A stretch of DNA of 64,000 bases, taken from assembly GCF_003100395.1 (NCBI RefSeq), contig NZ_CP029210.1, positions 2,356,001 to 2,420,000 on the forward strand, written 5' to 3'. This document shows, one piece after another, positions 1 to 9,390 of the stretch (position 1 is its first letter; every line of letters starts with the position of its first letter). The DNA is from Aquabacterium olei (GTDB lineage Bacteria; Pseudomonadota; Gammaproteobacteria; Burkholderiales; Burkholderiaceae_C). Made by a program: the position numbers and the translations under genes. The notes below the pieces were generated by a model, which did no database searches, had not been told where the DNA came from, and saw only the letters and a list, made by a program, of their open reading frames with translations.

Positions 1-62
1 TGCGACGCCGCAGGCGCATCCGATGAGCCTGCCTGATCTGGCTGCCGGGGTGACCGAATTTC

Positions 63-617
63 ATGACGCATGTGACGATCGTAGCAAGCCCGCCCAACGC
101 TTCTGCCGACGAGGTCTGCCAGACCTGGTCGGACGAGTCCGCCTGCGCGGCCCTGGCCTCCGCCCTGGCTCAGGCGCTGCGCCAGCGGCTCGACTCCGGT
201 GGCTCCGCCGTGATCGAGCTGCATGGCACCCTGGGCGCGGGCAAGACCACCTTCACGCGGCACCTGCTGCGCGCGCTGGGCGTGACCGGCCGCATCAAGA
301 GCCCGAGCTACGCCGTGGTCGAGCCGCATGAACTGCCCGGGCACACCGTGCAGCACTTCGACTTCTATCGGTTCAACGACCCGCAGGAATGGGAAGACGC
401 CGGCTTCCGCGACCTGTTCGCCGCGCCCGGCCTCAAGCTCGTGGAATGGCCGGACAAAGCCGCCGGGCTGCTGCCTCGCCCGGACCTGCGTCTGATGCTG
501 ACCCTGCACGACGACACGCGACGCGATGCCCGACTCGAGGCCTTGAGCCCCATCGGCCGCGCCGCACTCGCGGCCTTGAAAGCCGCCCCGACCGAAGGAG
601 GCCCCGCCCATGCGTGA
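63..617 (+). CDS. tsaE: tRNA threonylcarbamoyladenosine biosynthesis ATPase TsaE
   Basis: A 184-residue P-loop ATPase of the TsaE (YjeE) family, the cytosolic partner of TsaB/TsaD in making the t6A37 modification of ANN-decoding tRNAs. The sequence shows Walker A GTLGAGKTT at residues 55-63, the family motif KSPSYAVVE at 79-87, and HFDFYR at 98-103 with the conserved Asp. An N-terminal stretch of about 20 residues before the core is longer than in E. coli, so the true start could be slightly downstream. The 3' end overlaps the next gene (amiC) by 8 bases, and this tsaE-amiC-mutL neighbourhood is common in proteobacteria. The 62 bases upstream show no recognisable gene. Confidence 0.93.
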   Translation: MTHVTIVASPPNASADEVCQTWSDESACAALASALAQALRQRLDSGGSAVIELHGTLGAGKTTFTRHLLRALGVTGRIKSPSYAVVEPHELPGHTVQHFDFYRFNDPQEWEDAGFRDLFAAPGLKLVEWPDKAAGLLPRPDLRLMLTLHDDTRRDARLEALSPIGRAALAALKAAPTEGGPAHA

Positions 618-2160
618 GCGCGACCCTGCCCCGTCTCCGTCACGCCGCACCCTGCTCAAGCAGGCTGCGGGGGGCACGCTCATCTTTCTGCTCGGCCCGA
701 AGGAACTCGCCTGGGGTGCCGAGCTGGTGGCCGTGCGGGTGTGGCCGGCGCAGGACTACACCCGGGTCACGCTGGAATCCGACACGGCACTCAACGCGAC
801 GTTCTTTTCGGTGGACCGCCCCAACCGGCTGGTGATCGACATCGAGGGCCTCGCCCTGAGCAGCCAGCTCAAGGAACTGGTGCGCAAGATCCGCAGCGAT
901 GACCCCTACATCGCCGGCGTGCGGGTGGGCCAGTACAAGCCGTCCGTGGCCCGTCTGGTGATCGACCTCAAGCAGGCGATCAAGCCGCAGGTGTTCGGTC
1001 TGGCGCCCGTGGCGGCCTACCAGCACCGACTGGTGTTCGATCTGCATCCTGGCGCGCCGATCGACCCGCGTGTGGCGCTGAATGCCGGCATGCCGGACAC
1101 GCCAGCTTCGTCGCCGAATGCGGCGCCCTCCGCCCCTGCGGGCACCACACTGCCTGGCCAGCAGGCCGCGGCCAGCGCAGCCCAGCAGAGCCCCGCCGCT
1201 GTGGCCGGGATGGCGGCGCAACGCTCGTCCGAGCAGGCCGCCGACGCGATGAACGACGCCCTGGGCGAATTCATCGGTGGTCTGCGCCGCCCGCCAGTCG
1301 AGGCAGACCGCGGCGATACCCGCGTGGCCACCCGGACACTGCCCAAGCCGGCGGACAAGGACACCAAGCCCGGTGCACGCGCCGAGCCGCGCCCCACCGC
1401 CGAGCGCCTCGAGCCCAATGAACCACCGCCGCCGGCCGCCGACGCCACCCAGCGGCTCGTGATCGTGGCGCTCGATGCCGGCCACGGTGGCGAAGACCCG
1501 GGCGCCGTCGGCCCCAGCGGCCTGTACGAAAAGGACGTGGTGCTGGCGGTTGCGCGCAAACTGCGCACGCGCATCAACGCCCTGCCCGGCATGCGCGCCA
1601 TGCTGACCCGCGAATCCGACTATTTCGTGCCGCTGCACGAGCGCGTGAACAAGGCCCGCCGGGTGCAGGCCGACCTGTTTGTCTCCATCCACGCCGATGC
1701 CTTCATGAACCCGGAAGCACGGGGGGCGTCGGTCTTCGCGCTGTCAGAGACGGGTGCCACCAGCGCCGCAGCACGGTGGATGGCCAAGAAGGAAAACGCG
1801 GCCGACATCGTGGGCGGCGTCAACATCAAGACCAAGGACGCAACCATCATGCGCGCCCTGCTCGACATGTCGACCACCGCGCAGATCAAGGACAGCCTGA
1901 AGCTCGGTCAGGCCGTGCTGGGCCACCTCGGCAAGGTCGGACGGCTGCACAAGCCGCGCGTCGAGCAGGCCGGCTTTGCGGTGCTGAAAGCCCCGGACAT
2001 CCCGTCCATCCTGGTCGAAACGGGCTTCATCTCGAATCCGGAAGAGGAATCGAAGCTGAAGGACGAGGCCTACCAGGCCCAGCTCGCCGATGCCCTGCTG
2101 GCGGGCATCCAGCGCTACTTCGCGCGCAACCCGCCGCTGGCTCGCAACCGGGCGCTGTGA
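610..2160 (+). CDS. amiC: N-acetylmuramoyl-L-alanine amidase AmiC, Tat-exported
   Basis: A 516-residue periplasmic amidase that cuts septal peptidoglycan during daughter-cell separation. Residues 11-34 form a twin-arginine signal (SRRTLLK followed by a hydrophobic run). An AMIN septum-targeting domain spans about 38-148, then a Pro/Ala-rich linker to about 280, then the Amidase_3 catalytic domain. Zinc ligands can be assigned as His292 (DAGHGGEDPG), Glu307 (YEKD) and His361 (SIHAD), with catalytic Glu470 in LVETGF. The length is usual for AmiC with a long linker. The start overlaps tsaE. A Tat rather than Sec signal matches the AmiA/AmiC pattern of E. coli. Confidence 0.94.
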   Translation: MRERDPAPSPSRRTLLKQAAGGTLIFLLGPKELAWGAELVAVRVWPAQDYTRVTLESDTALNATFFSVDRPNRLVIDIEGLALSSQLKELVRKIRSDDPYIAGVRVGQYKPSVARLVIDLKQAIKPQVFGLAPVAAYQHRLVFDLHPGAPIDPRVALNAGMPDTPASSPNAAPSAPAGTTLPGQQAAASAAQQSPAAVAGMAAQRSSEQAADAMNDALGEFIGGLRRPPVEADRGDTRVATRTLPKPADKDTKPGARAEPRPTAERLEPNEPPPPAADATQRLVIVALDAGHGGEDPGAVGPSGLYEKDVVLAVARKLRTRINALPGMRAMLTRESDYFVPLHERVNKARRVQADLFVSIHADAFMNPEARGASVFALSETGATSAAARWMAKKENAADIVGGVNIKTKDATIMRALLDMSTTAQIKDSLKLGQAVLGHLGKVGRLHKPRVEQAGFAVLKAPDIPSILVETGFISNPEEESKLKDEAYQAQLADALLAGIQRYFARNPPLARNRAL

Positions 2161-2169
2161 CCGCCCGAC

Positions 2170-2820
2170 TCAGGCCGTGGCGCGCGCCTGGCGCCCGGCC
2201 TTCCAGGCCCCGAAGATGGCAATCAGCCCCGGCACCAGGATCATCGCCCAGATGATCTTGCTGAGATGCTGCTGCACGAAGGGGATGTTGCCGAAGAGGT
2301 AGCCCACCACCGTGAGGCCCACCACCCAGATCAGCGCGCCGATGACGTTGTAGGCGGTGAACGTGGCCCGGTTCATCTGCGCCACGCCGGCCACGAAAGG
2401 CGCGAAGGTGCGGATGAAGGGCATGAAGCGGGCCAGGATGATGGTGATGCCACCGTGCTTTTCGTAGAACGCATGGGCCGCATCAAACGCCTTGCGGTTG
2501 AACCAGCGCGAGTCCTCCCACTGGAACACCTTGGGGCCAATGTAGCGGCCGATGGAGTAATTCAGCTGGTCGCCCGCAATGGCGGCCACCAGCAGCACCC
2601 CTATGGCCACCGGCAGGCTCAGCGAGCCGGTGCCGGCCAGCGCGCCCACCATGAACAGCAGCGAGTCGCCCGGCAGAAACGGCATCACGACGAGCCCGGT
2701 TTCCACAAACACGATCAGAAACAGCAGGGCGTACACCCACGGGCCGTAGAGCTGCACGAACTCGGCAAGGTGCTTGTCGACGTGCAGAATGAAATCGATC
2801 AGAAAGTGGGCGAGCTCCAT
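2170..2820 (-). CDS. DedA family inner-membrane protein
   Basis: A 216-residue polytopic membrane protein of the DedA/SNARE-associated family, thought to act in proton-dependent lipid-carrier (undecaprenyl phosphate or phospholipid) flipping and envelope homeostasis. It shows the family signatures: GDSLLFMVGALAGTG near residue 50 and the arginine motif ARFMPFIRTFAPFVAG near 130, with at least four hydrophobic segments. It converges on amiC with 9 bases between stop codons and diverges from mutL with 75 bases between starts. The exact substrate of this paralogue cannot be told from sequence. Confidence 0.88.
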   Translation of the reverse strand: MELAHFLIDFILHVDKHLAEFVQLYGPWVYALLFLIVFVETGLVVMPFLPGDSLLFMVGALAGTGSLSLPVAIGVLLVAAIAGDQLNYSIGRYIGPKVFQWEDSRWFNRKAFDAAHAFYEKHGGITIILARFMPFIRTFAPFVAGVAQMNRATFTAYNVIGALIWVVGLTVVGYLFGNIPFVQQHLSKIIWAMILVPGLIAIFGAWKAGRQARATA

Positions 2821-2860
2821 AGCGCGGGATTATGGACGCTTTGCCCGCAAGCCCCACCAC

Positions 2861-2889
2861 CTGTCCGGGCGGCCCCGCGCTTCTACAAT
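2861..2889 (+). promoter_or_regulatory. Candidate mutL promoter giving a leaderless mRNA
   Basis: A good -10 element TACAAT lies at 2884-2889, with a weak -35 (CTGTCC, 2861-2866) 17 bp upstream. Only 6 bases separate the -10 from the mutL ATG, so transcription would begin at or next to the A of the start codon. There is no Shine-Dalgarno sequence. The leaderless reading is inferred. Confidence 0.5.
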
Positions 2890-2895
2890 GCGCAG

Positions 2896-4974
2896 ATGAA
2901 TCTGGATACCGCCCCCGACCCTGCCACCGCCGATCAGACCGCCGCGGCGCCTGACGCCGGGGCCGAGCCGGTCCAGCGGCGCACCATCCAGGAACTGCCC
3001 GACGAGCTGATCAGCCAGATCGCCGCGGGCGAGGTGGTCGAACGGCCGGCGTCGGTGGTGCGCGAACTGGTGGACAACGCCCTGGATGCCGGCGCCAGGC
3101 AGGTCACCGTCAAGCTGATGGCGGGCGGCGTGCGCCAGATTCTGGTCGAGGACGACGGCTGCGGCATTCCCGTGCCCGAGCTGCCGCTGGCGCTCAAGCG
3201 CCACGCCACCAGCAAGATCCGCTCGCTGGACGACCTGGAACACGTCGGCACCATGGGTTTTCGGGGCGAGGCGCTGGCCGCCATTGCCTCGGTGTCGGAC
3301 ATGTCGGTGGCCAGCCGCACCCCGCACGACGCCCACGCCCACCGGCTGGATGCCCGCTCGGGCGAACTGACGCCTGCGGCCCGTGCCGTGGGCACCAGCG
3401 TCGAGGCCCGTGAGCTCTTCTTCAATACGCCGGCCCGGCGCAAGTTCCTCAAGAGCGACGCGACCGAGCTCGCGCATTGCCTCGAGGCCGTGCGCCGCCA
3501 TGCCCTGGCTCGACCGGAGGTCGGCTTTGCCGTATGGCACGAAGGCAAGCTGGTCGAACAGCTGCGGCCCGGCACGCCGGCCCAACGCCTGCAGGACGTG
3601 CTGGGCGACGAATTCGTGCGCACCAGCCGCGAGGTCGATCTGCAGATCGGGCCGATGCGGGTGCATGGGCGGGCCGGGCTGCCCGATGCCGCCCGCTCCC
3701 GTGCCGACTGGCAGTACTGCTATGTCAATGGCCGCTATGTGCGCGACAAGCTGATCTCGCACGGCGTGCGCTCGGCGTATGAGGACGTGCTGCACGGCTC
3801 ACGCCAGCCCACCTATGTGCTCTTCATCGAGATCGACCCCGAGCGGGTGGACGTGAACGTGCACCCGACCAAGATCGAGGTGCGTTTCCGCGATTCGCGC
3901 GAGGTGCACCAGGCCGTGCGCAAGGCGGTCGAGGCCACGCTGGCCCGCTCCCGCGCGGGGGCCGAGGCCGCGCCACTGATGCCCGACCTGGCCCGTGCGG
4001 CTGCCGATGTGCCGGACCCGGCCCCCGGCCCATCGCAGGCATCGGACGCCGGCAGCTGGAGCGGCGCCAACCGCACGCAGAGCGCCCTGCCCTGGGCGCG
4101 CCCCGCCGGCACGACCGCGCCCGAGCAGCGCTGGGCCGGCTGGCCTGCGGCCTCGGGCGCGCCGACCGCGCCGCTGCCGACCACGCCGGATCCCTTTGCC
4201 GACCTGGCCCTGCCCCGCGTGGTGGCCCGCGCGGACGCCGAGGCCGAGGCCGCGCTGCCCGTGACGTACACGCCCGCCGCGCCGCACCCGCTGGGGGTCG
4301 CCGAAGGCGTGCCGGCCCCTCTGCTCGCCGCGCCGTCGGGTTTTGGCCAGATGGCATCGCCCGCCTCCACCGACGAAGCGCCCCACGAAGAGTGGCCCCT
4401 CGGCCGCGCCATCGGTCAGATCGGCGGCATCTATGTGCTGGCCGAGAACGCGAAAGGCATGGTCATCGTCGACATGCACGCCGCCCATGAGCGCGTGGTC
4501 TACGAGCGGCTGAAGGCGCAACTGGCGCAGGCTCGGCTCGAAAGCCAGCCGATGCTGATCCCGCTGACCTTTGCCGCCTCGCCGGCCGAGATGGCCACAG
4601 CCGAGACCGCACGCGAGGCCCTGACCGAACTCGGCCTGGACATCGACGCCATCGGCCCCGGCAAGCTCGCCGTGCGTGCCGTGCCCGCCGCGCTGGCGCA
4701 GGCCGACGGCGTGGAGCTGGCGCGCTCGGTGCTGGCCGAACTGGCCCAGCTGGATGCCAGCCACGTCGTGCAGCGCGCCCAGCACGAACTGCTGGCCACC
4801 ATGGCCTGCCACGGCGCCGTGCGGGCCAACCGCCAGCTGACGCTGACCGAAATGAATGCCCTGCTGCGCGACATGGAGGCCACCGAACGCGCCGACCAGT
4901 GCAACCACGGGCGCCCCACCTGGCGGCAGCTGGCCCTGCGTGAACTGGATGCCCTGTTCATGCGCGGCCGCTGA
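2896..4974 (+). CDS. mutL: DNA mismatch repair protein MutL, endonuclease type
   Basis: A 692-residue mismatch-repair protein that links MutS recognition to strand removal. The N-terminal GHKL ATPase shows QIAAGEVVERPASVV and RELVDNALDAG near residues 40-70, and GFRGEAL. A Pro/Ala-rich linker covers about 355-510. The C-terminal domain carries DMHAAHERVVYE, matching the metal-binding endonuclease motif DQHA-x2-E-x4-E with Met for Gln, plus ACHGAVRA and CNHGRPT. It should therefore nick DNA itself, as expected where MutH is missing. The reading frame stays open 210 codons upstream, but that stretch is antisense to the DedA gene and lacks similarity. The ATG at 2896 precedes the conserved core by about 35 residues. 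Confidence 0.95.
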   Translation: MNLDTAPDPATADQTAAAPDAGAEPVQRRTIQELPDELISQIAAGEVVERPASVVRELVDNALDAGARQVTVKLMAGGVRQILVEDDGCGIPVPELPLALKRHATSKIRSLDDLEHVGTMGFRGEALAAIASVSDMSVASRTPHDAHAHRLDARSGELTPAARAVGTSVEARELFFNTPARRKFLKSDATELAHCLEAVRRHALARPEVGFAVWHEGKLVEQLRPGTPAQRLQDVLGDEFVRTSREVDLQIGPMRVHGRAGLPDAARSRADWQYCYVNGRYVRDKLISHGVRSAYEDVLHGSRQPTYVLFIEIDPERVDVNVHPTKIEVRFRDSREVHQAVRKAVEATLARSRAGAEAAPLMPDLARAAADVPDPAPGPSQASDAGSWSGANRTQSALPWARPAGTTAPEQRWAGWPAASGAPTAPLPTTPDPFADLALPRVVARADAEAEAALPVTYTPAAPHPLGVAEGVPAPLLAAPSGFGQMASPASTDEAPHEEWPLGRAIGQIGGIYVLAENAKGMVIVDMHAAHERVVYERLKAQLAQARLESQPMLIPLTFAASPAEMATAETAREALTELGLDIDAIGPGKLAVRAVPAALAQADGVELARSVLAELAQLDASHVVQRAQHELLATMACHGAVRANRQLTLTEMNALLRDMEATERADQCNHGRPTWRQLALRELDALFMRGR

Positions 4975-4994
4975 CGCCACCCTGACTGTTTTTC

Positions 4995-6257
4995 ATGACC
5001 GAACGCAAGAAACTGAGCCTCAACCGCCCGGCCTCCACCGAAGGCGGTGACGCGCCCACGCACCGCAAGCCCCCCGTGCGTGGCAGCGGCACCGCACCGC
5101 GCAAGCGCATGACGGCCGCCGAAGCCGCCCAGGCGCGCGAGGAAGCGGCCGCGCGCGCCGCCGCTGCACCGCCCTACCGCCCCGGGCCGGACGACCGCGC
5201 CGAGCGGGGCCCGCGTCGCGATGCCCCACGCCACGACGACCGTCGGCCCGCCCCCCAGCGAGGTGAGGACCGCCGCGCTGCCCCGTATGGCGACCCACGC
5301 CAGCGGGAAGGCCGCCGCGAGCCTCGCGCCGCGGCAGGCCGCCGCGAGGATCCCCGCACCGGGGGACGCGCAGACCGCCGGGACGAGCCGCGGGGCGACC
5401 GCCGGGATGACCGCCGGGCCCCGTCGCGTGACGATTTCCGCGCCACACCGCGCCCTGCGCAACCGCCGCACACCGAGCGCCCGACGCCCGATGACGGCCG
5501 CATGCGCCTGTCCAAGCTGATGAGCGAACGCGGCCTGGCCTCGCGTCGGGAGGCCGACGAGTGGATCGAACAGGGCTGGGTGCGCGTCAATGGCGAGGTG
5601 GTGGACGAACTGGGCACCCGCGTGCTGCCCGATGTCGAGATCACCATCGACCCGCTGGCCCGCACGCAGCAGGCCGAGCGCGTCACCATCCTGCTGCACA
5701 AGCCGATCGGCTATGTCAGCGGCCAGGCGGAAGACGGGCATGAGCCCGCCGTCATCCTGATCCGCCCCGAGAACCGCTGGAAGGAAGACCGCCAGGGCCT
5801 GCAGCTCACCCGCGGGCACCTGCGCCATCTGGCACCGGCCGGCCGCCTCGACATCGATTCGACCGGGCTGCTGGTGTTGACCCAGGACGGCCGCATCGCG
5901 CGCCAGCTGATCGGCGAGGACTCGGGCGTCGAGAAGGAATACCTGGTGCGCGTGCAGGCCGTGGACGCGCCGGACGCCGAGAACGTCTCGGCCGTCGTGC
6001 CCCCCGAAGTGATCGAGCAGCTGCGCTTTGGTCTGGAGCTCGACGGGCGCCAGCTCAAGCCAGCCCAGGTGTCGTGGCAGAACGAACAGCAGCTGCGCTT
6101 CGTGCTGCGCGAAGGCCGCAAGCGCCAGATCCGCCGCATGTGCGAGCTGGTGGGCCTGCGCGTGGTGGGCCTCAAGCGTGTGCGCATGGGCCGCATCACG
6201 CTGGGCAAGCTGCCGGTGGGCGAATGGCGATTCCTGAGGGCCGATGAGCGCTTCTGA
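4995..6257 (+). CDS. rluF: 23S rRNA pseudouridine synthase, RluF/RluB type with charged N-terminal tail
   Basis: A 420-residue RsuA/RluB/E/F-family pseudouridine synthase. Residues 1-165 are a disordered Arg/Asp/Pro-rich extension with repeated DDRR/DRRD-like stretches, probably for RNA contact. An S4 RNA-binding domain covers about 169-215. The catalytic domain has the family motif [11 protein letters not shown] with nucleophile Asp286, KEYLV at 314-318 and [11 protein letters not shown] near 374. KEYLV and the GEWRFL ending resemble RluF (U2604) more than RluB (U2605), but paralogue assignment is only moderately sure. It lies 20 bases after mutL and overlaps the next gene by 14 bases. Confidence 0.85.
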   Translation: MTERKKLSLNRPASTEGGDAPTHRKPPVRGSGTAPRKRMTAAEAAQAREEAAARAAAAPPYRPGPDDRAERGPRRDAPRHDDRRPAPQRGEDRRAAPYGDPRQREGRREPRAAAGRREDPRTGGRADRRDEPRGDRRDDRRAPSRDDFRATPRPAQPPHTERPTPDDGRMRLSKLMSERGLASRREADEWIEQGWVRVNGEVVDELGTRVLPDVEITIDPLARTQQAERVTILLHKPIGYVSGQAEDGHEPAVILIRPENRWKEDRQGLQLTRGHLRHLAPAGRLDIDSTGLLVLTQDGRIARQLIGEDSGVEKEYLVRVQAVDAPDAENVSAVVPPEVIEQLRFGLELDGRQLKPAQVSWQNEQQLRFVLREGRKRQIRRMCELVGLRVVGLKRVRMGRITLGKLPVGEWRFLRADERF

Positions 6258-7515
6258 TCCCGCGGCGGCGCGCCCGGCCGGCCACGGCATTCCCACGTGG
6301 GTGGTGGTGGTGGCGCTGAGCATGCTGCTGGGCCTGCAGCCGATCACGACCGACCTCTACCTGCCCGCGCTGCCGCAACTGCAGGCGGCGCTCGGCCTGA
6401 CGCCCTCGCTGGCGCAATGGACGCTGTCGGTGCTGATGCTCAGCTTCGGTTTCGGCCAGCTGGTGTGGGGGCCGATTGCCGACCGCATCGGCCGCCGCCC
6501 GGTCTTGCGCTGGGGGCTGAGCCTGTATGTGCTGGCCAGCATCGCGGCCACGCTGGCGCAGGACTTCAGCATCGTCATCGCCGCCCGCATTGCCCAAGGC
6601 GCCAGCCTGTCCGGCGTGGTGATGTGCGGGCGCGCCATGGTGCGCGACCTCTACGAGCCCGAAGATGGCGCCCGCATGATGGCCCACGGCATGGGTGGGC
6701 TGGGCGTGATCGCCCTGGTCGGGCCGGTCCTGGGCGGTCTGGCGGCCACGCATGGCGGCTGGCGCGCCACCATGTCGATCCTGGCCATCTCCGGGGCCAT
6801 CATCCTCGCCTTCATCTGGTGGCGCCTGCCCGAAACGCTGGCCCCCGAGCGCCGACAGGCCGCGCAGCCCTGGCGCACGCTGGTGCGCAACTGGATCGGC
6901 ATCGGCAAGCAGCCGGTGTTCCGCAGCTACGCGCTGCTGTCGGCCTCCACCTATGGCGGGTTGTTCGTCTTCCTGTCGATCTCGTCCTTCGTGTTCATCA
7001 ACGTGCTCGGCATCAGCCGCACGGCCTACGGACTCGTGATGGCCAGCACCTCGCTGTCCTACCTGCTGGGCACCCTTCACTGCCGGCGCACACTGAGCCG
7101 GCAAGGGCTGCGCGGCACGGTGCGGCGCGCGGGGTGGTTTCCGCTGGTGGGCGGCGTGTGGGGGTTGTGCATCTCACTGGCCCAGCTCAGCACGGGCTGG
7201 GATGTGCCCCCCTGGGCGCTGTTGCCCGGTCTGTGGCTGTATGCCTTCGGCCACGGCATCCACCAGCCATGCGGCCAGACCGGCGTGGTGGCCGCCTTCC
7301 CGCATCAGGCGGGCGCCGCATCGGCCTTGTCGGGCTTCGTGCTGTCGGTGATCGCCTTCGGCGTGGGCGCCGTCATGTCGGGCTGGACCGCCCTGCCCGG
7401 CTGGGTCGGCACCATTCACCCGCTGACACTCGGCATGGCGTTGGGAGGCGCCTGCACGGCCCGCGTGGCGCTGCACCGCGTTCAGCGCCATGGCCTGATC
7501 CCGCAAGCCGCCTGA
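6244..7515 (+). CDS. Bcr/CflA-type MFS drug exporter
   Basis: A 423-residue major facilitator with about 12 hydrophobic segments. The [10 protein letters not shown] segment at residues 35-44 is typical of the Bcr/CflA subfamily of DHA1 drug:proton antiporters. MFS motif A appears as [10 protein letters not shown] at 79-88 and an antiporter-like motif C region ([15 protein letters not shown]) follows. It would pump small hydrophobic or cationic compounds out across the inner membrane. Its start overlaps the end of the pseudouridine synthase gene and it ends 4 bases before miaA, so the run is probably one transcript. The substrate is unknown. Confidence 0.86.
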   Translation: MSASDPAAARPAGHGIPTWVVVVALSMLLGLQPITTDLYLPALPQLQAALGLTPSLAQWTLSVLMLSFGFGQLVWGPIADRIGRRPVLRWGLSLYVLASIAATLAQDFSIVIAARIAQGASLSGVVMCGRAMVRDLYEPEDGARMMAHGMGGLGVIALVGPVLGGLAATHGGWRATMSILAISGAIILAFIWWRLPETLAPERRQAAQPWRTLVRNWIGIGKQPVFRSYALLSASTYGGLFVFLSISSFVFINVLGISRTAYGLVMASTSLSYLLGTLHCRRTLSRQGLRGTVRRAGWFPLVGGVWGLCISLAQLSTGWDVPPWALLPGLWLYAFGHGIHQPCGQTGVVAAFPHQAGAASALSGFVLSVIAFGVGAVMSGWTALPGWVGTIHPLTLGMALGGACTARVALHRVQRHGLIPQAA

Positions 7516-7519
7516 ACCC

Positions 7520-8500
7520 ATGAGCCAACCTCACACCGAACCCCTGTGGATCCTGACCGGGCCCACGGCCTGCGGCAAGACCGCGGTGGCGCTCGAGCTG
7601 GCCCGGCATGTGCCGCTGGAGATCATCAGCGTCGACTCGGCCCTGATCTACCGCGGCATGGACATCGGCACCGCCAAGCCCACCCGTGAGGAACAGGCTC
7701 AGGTGCCCCACCACCTCATCGACATCCTCGACCCGACCGAGCGCTACAGCGCGGCGCGCTTCGTGGCCGACACCGAGGCCCTCGTGGTCGACATCCGTGC
7801 GCACGGGCGCACGCCGCTGCTGGTGGGCGGCACGATGCTCTACCTGAAGGCCCTGCTCGAAGGCATCGACGAGATGCCCGCCATTCCGCCCGAAGTGCGC
7901 GCCGAGGTCGACACCCGCATGCGCGCCCAGGGCAGCCACGCTCTGCACGCCGAGCTGGCCCGGGTCGACCCGGCGACGGCCACCCGCCTGGCCCCCGGCG
8001 ACACACAGCGCATCCAGCGCGCGCTGGAGGTGTGGCACGCCACGGGCACGCCGCTGTCGGCCTTTCACCAGCGTGACCGGCAGGACGCCGCCGCGCAGCG
8101 CCCGGCCGTCGTCGTCTCGCTGGAGCCGCAGGACCGCGCCTGGTTGCACCGCCGCGTGGCGTTGCGCTACCAGCAGATGATGGCCGCCGGCTTCGTCGAC
8201 GAGGTACGCGCCCTTCGCGCACGCCCTGAGTTGCATGCCGATCTGCCCGCCATCCGCTGCGTGGGCTACCGCCAGGTGTGGGAGGCGCTGGACGCCGGAC
8301 TGGACCTGCGCCACCCGGCCACGCTGGCCGAGGTCACCGAGCGCGGCGTCGCGGCCACGCGCCAGCTCGCCAAGCGCCAGGTCACATGGTTGCGCAGCAT
8401 GCAACAGCGTCACGTCATCGCCTGTGACCAGGGCGACACGGCTGCTACCCTGTCGGATAGGGCGCGTGCACTCTTCACGACAGGCTCGCCCCCGAATTGA
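7520..8500 (+). CDS. miaA: tRNA dimethylallyltransferase MiaA
   Basis: A 326-residue enzyme that adds the dimethylallyl group to N6 of A37 in tRNAs reading UNN codons, the first step to ms2i6A. It shows the P-loop GPTACGKT at residues 14-21, the [16 protein letters not shown] substrate-binding region at 39-54, and the C-terminal [12 protein letters not shown] motif. The length matches the family. In many proteobacteria miaA lies close to mutL; here the pseudouridine synthase and an exporter gene are inserted between them. Confidence 0.95.
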   Translation: MSQPHTEPLWILTGPTACGKTAVALELARHVPLEIISVDSALIYRGMDIGTAKPTREEQAQVPHHLIDILDPTERYSAARFVADTEALVVDIRAHGRTPLLVGGTMLYLKALLEGIDEMPAIPPEVRAEVDTRMRAQGSHALHAELARVDPATATRLAPGDTQRIQRALEVWHATGTPLSAFHQRDRQDAAAQRPAVVVSLEPQDRAWLHRRVALRYQQMMAAGFVDEVRALRARPELHADLPAIRCVGYRQVWEALDAGLDLRHPATLAEVTERGVAATRQLAKRQVTWLRSMQQRHVIACDQGDTAATLSDRARALFTTGSPPN

Positions 8501-8594
8501 GGTGGGTTAAGTCAATCGACTGTACTTGCGTCTAAGCTCGGCGATCCCCTTTTTGCCGTGCGACGTGCGGCTCAGGGCCGAAGTTGGAGTTGTG

Positions 8595-9365
8595 ATGCCA
8601 TACGAGCTGTTCCGCGATCAGGGCCACGCCTGCCTGATGTTTTCCGACCTCAGCAATGAGGGCGGCGAGGCCGTGCAGGCCAACCAGTTCCTGATCGTCG
8701 ATGGCGACCATGGCGCCATCATCGACCCGGGCGGCAACCTCGCCTACAGCGAGCTCTACCTGGGCATGACGCGGCACTTCCCGCCCTCGCGCCTGTCGGC
8801 CATTCTGGCCTCGCACGCCGACCCGGACATCATCGCCTCGCTCGACCGCTGGATGACGGCCACGCCCGACGCCAAGCTGTACGTGTCGACGCTGTGGGAG
8901 CGCTTCGTGCCCCACTTCTGCAAGCCGGGCAAGACCACCGGCCGCATCGTCGGCATCCCCGACCCGGGCATGCGCATCCGCGTGGGGCGCAACGACCTCA
9001 TCGCCCTGCCCGCGCACTTCATGCACGCCGAGGGCAACTTCCAGTTCTACGACCCGGTCAGCCGCATCCTGTTCTCGGGCGACCTGGGCGTGTCCTTCGT
9101 GTCGGGCGAAGGCGCCAAGCAGCCCATCCGCTCGCTCAACCCGCTGCCGCGCGGCATGGAAAGCTTCCACCGCCGCTACATGGTCTCCAACAAGATCCTG
9201 CGCAGCTGGGCCCGCATGGTGCGCACGCTGAAGATCGACATGATCGTGCCGCAGCACGGCGCGCCGCTGGCCGGTGCCGCCGTCAAGGAGTTCATCGACT
9301 GGGCGGAGCAGCTGTCGTGCGGGATCGACCTGATGTCGGACGCGAACTACATCGTGCCGAACTAA
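8595..9365 (+). CDS. Stand-alone flavodiiron-like (ODP) MBL-fold protein
   Basis: A 256-residue metallo-beta-lactamase fold protein resembling the di-iron half of flavodiiron proteins, without the flavodoxin domain. The metal residues follow flavodiiron spacing: His74-x-Asp76-x-Asp78, His144 (HAEGNFQFYDP), Asp163 (SGDLG) and His221 (PQHGAPL). Residue 79 is Ile where classical MBL hydrolases have the second His of HxHxDH. This favours a di-iron, oxygen- or NO-binding role over hydrolysis. The start was set at ATG 8595 because GGAG at 8586-8589 sits correctly upstream; a TTG 23 codons earlier lacks such support. No redox partner gene is adjacent. Confidence 0.75.
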   Translation: MPYELFRDQGHACLMFSDLSNEGGEAVQANQFLIVDGDHGAIIDPGGNLAYSELYLGMTRHFPPSRLSAILASHADPDIIASLDRWMTATPDAKLYVSTLWERFVPHFCKPGKTTGRIVGIPDPGMRIRVGRNDLIALPAHFMHAEGNFQFYDPVSRILFSGDLGVSFVSGEGAKQPIRSLNPLPRGMESFHRRYMVSNKILRSWARMVRTLKIDMIVPQHGAPLAGAAVKEFIDWAEQLSCGIDLMSDANYIVPN

Positions 9366-9390
9366 ACCGGCATCGGTGCAGACATCGGCG

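Noticed and set aside
2266..2895. A 210-codon upstream extension of mutL
   Set aside because: It is antisense to the DedA gene, has the composition of a shadow frame and no MutL similarity; the conserved region begins after ATG 2896.
4500..6347. Long minus-strand frame across mutL and the pseudouridine synthase
   Set aside because: Spans two well-supported plus-strand genes and shows no recognisable domain.
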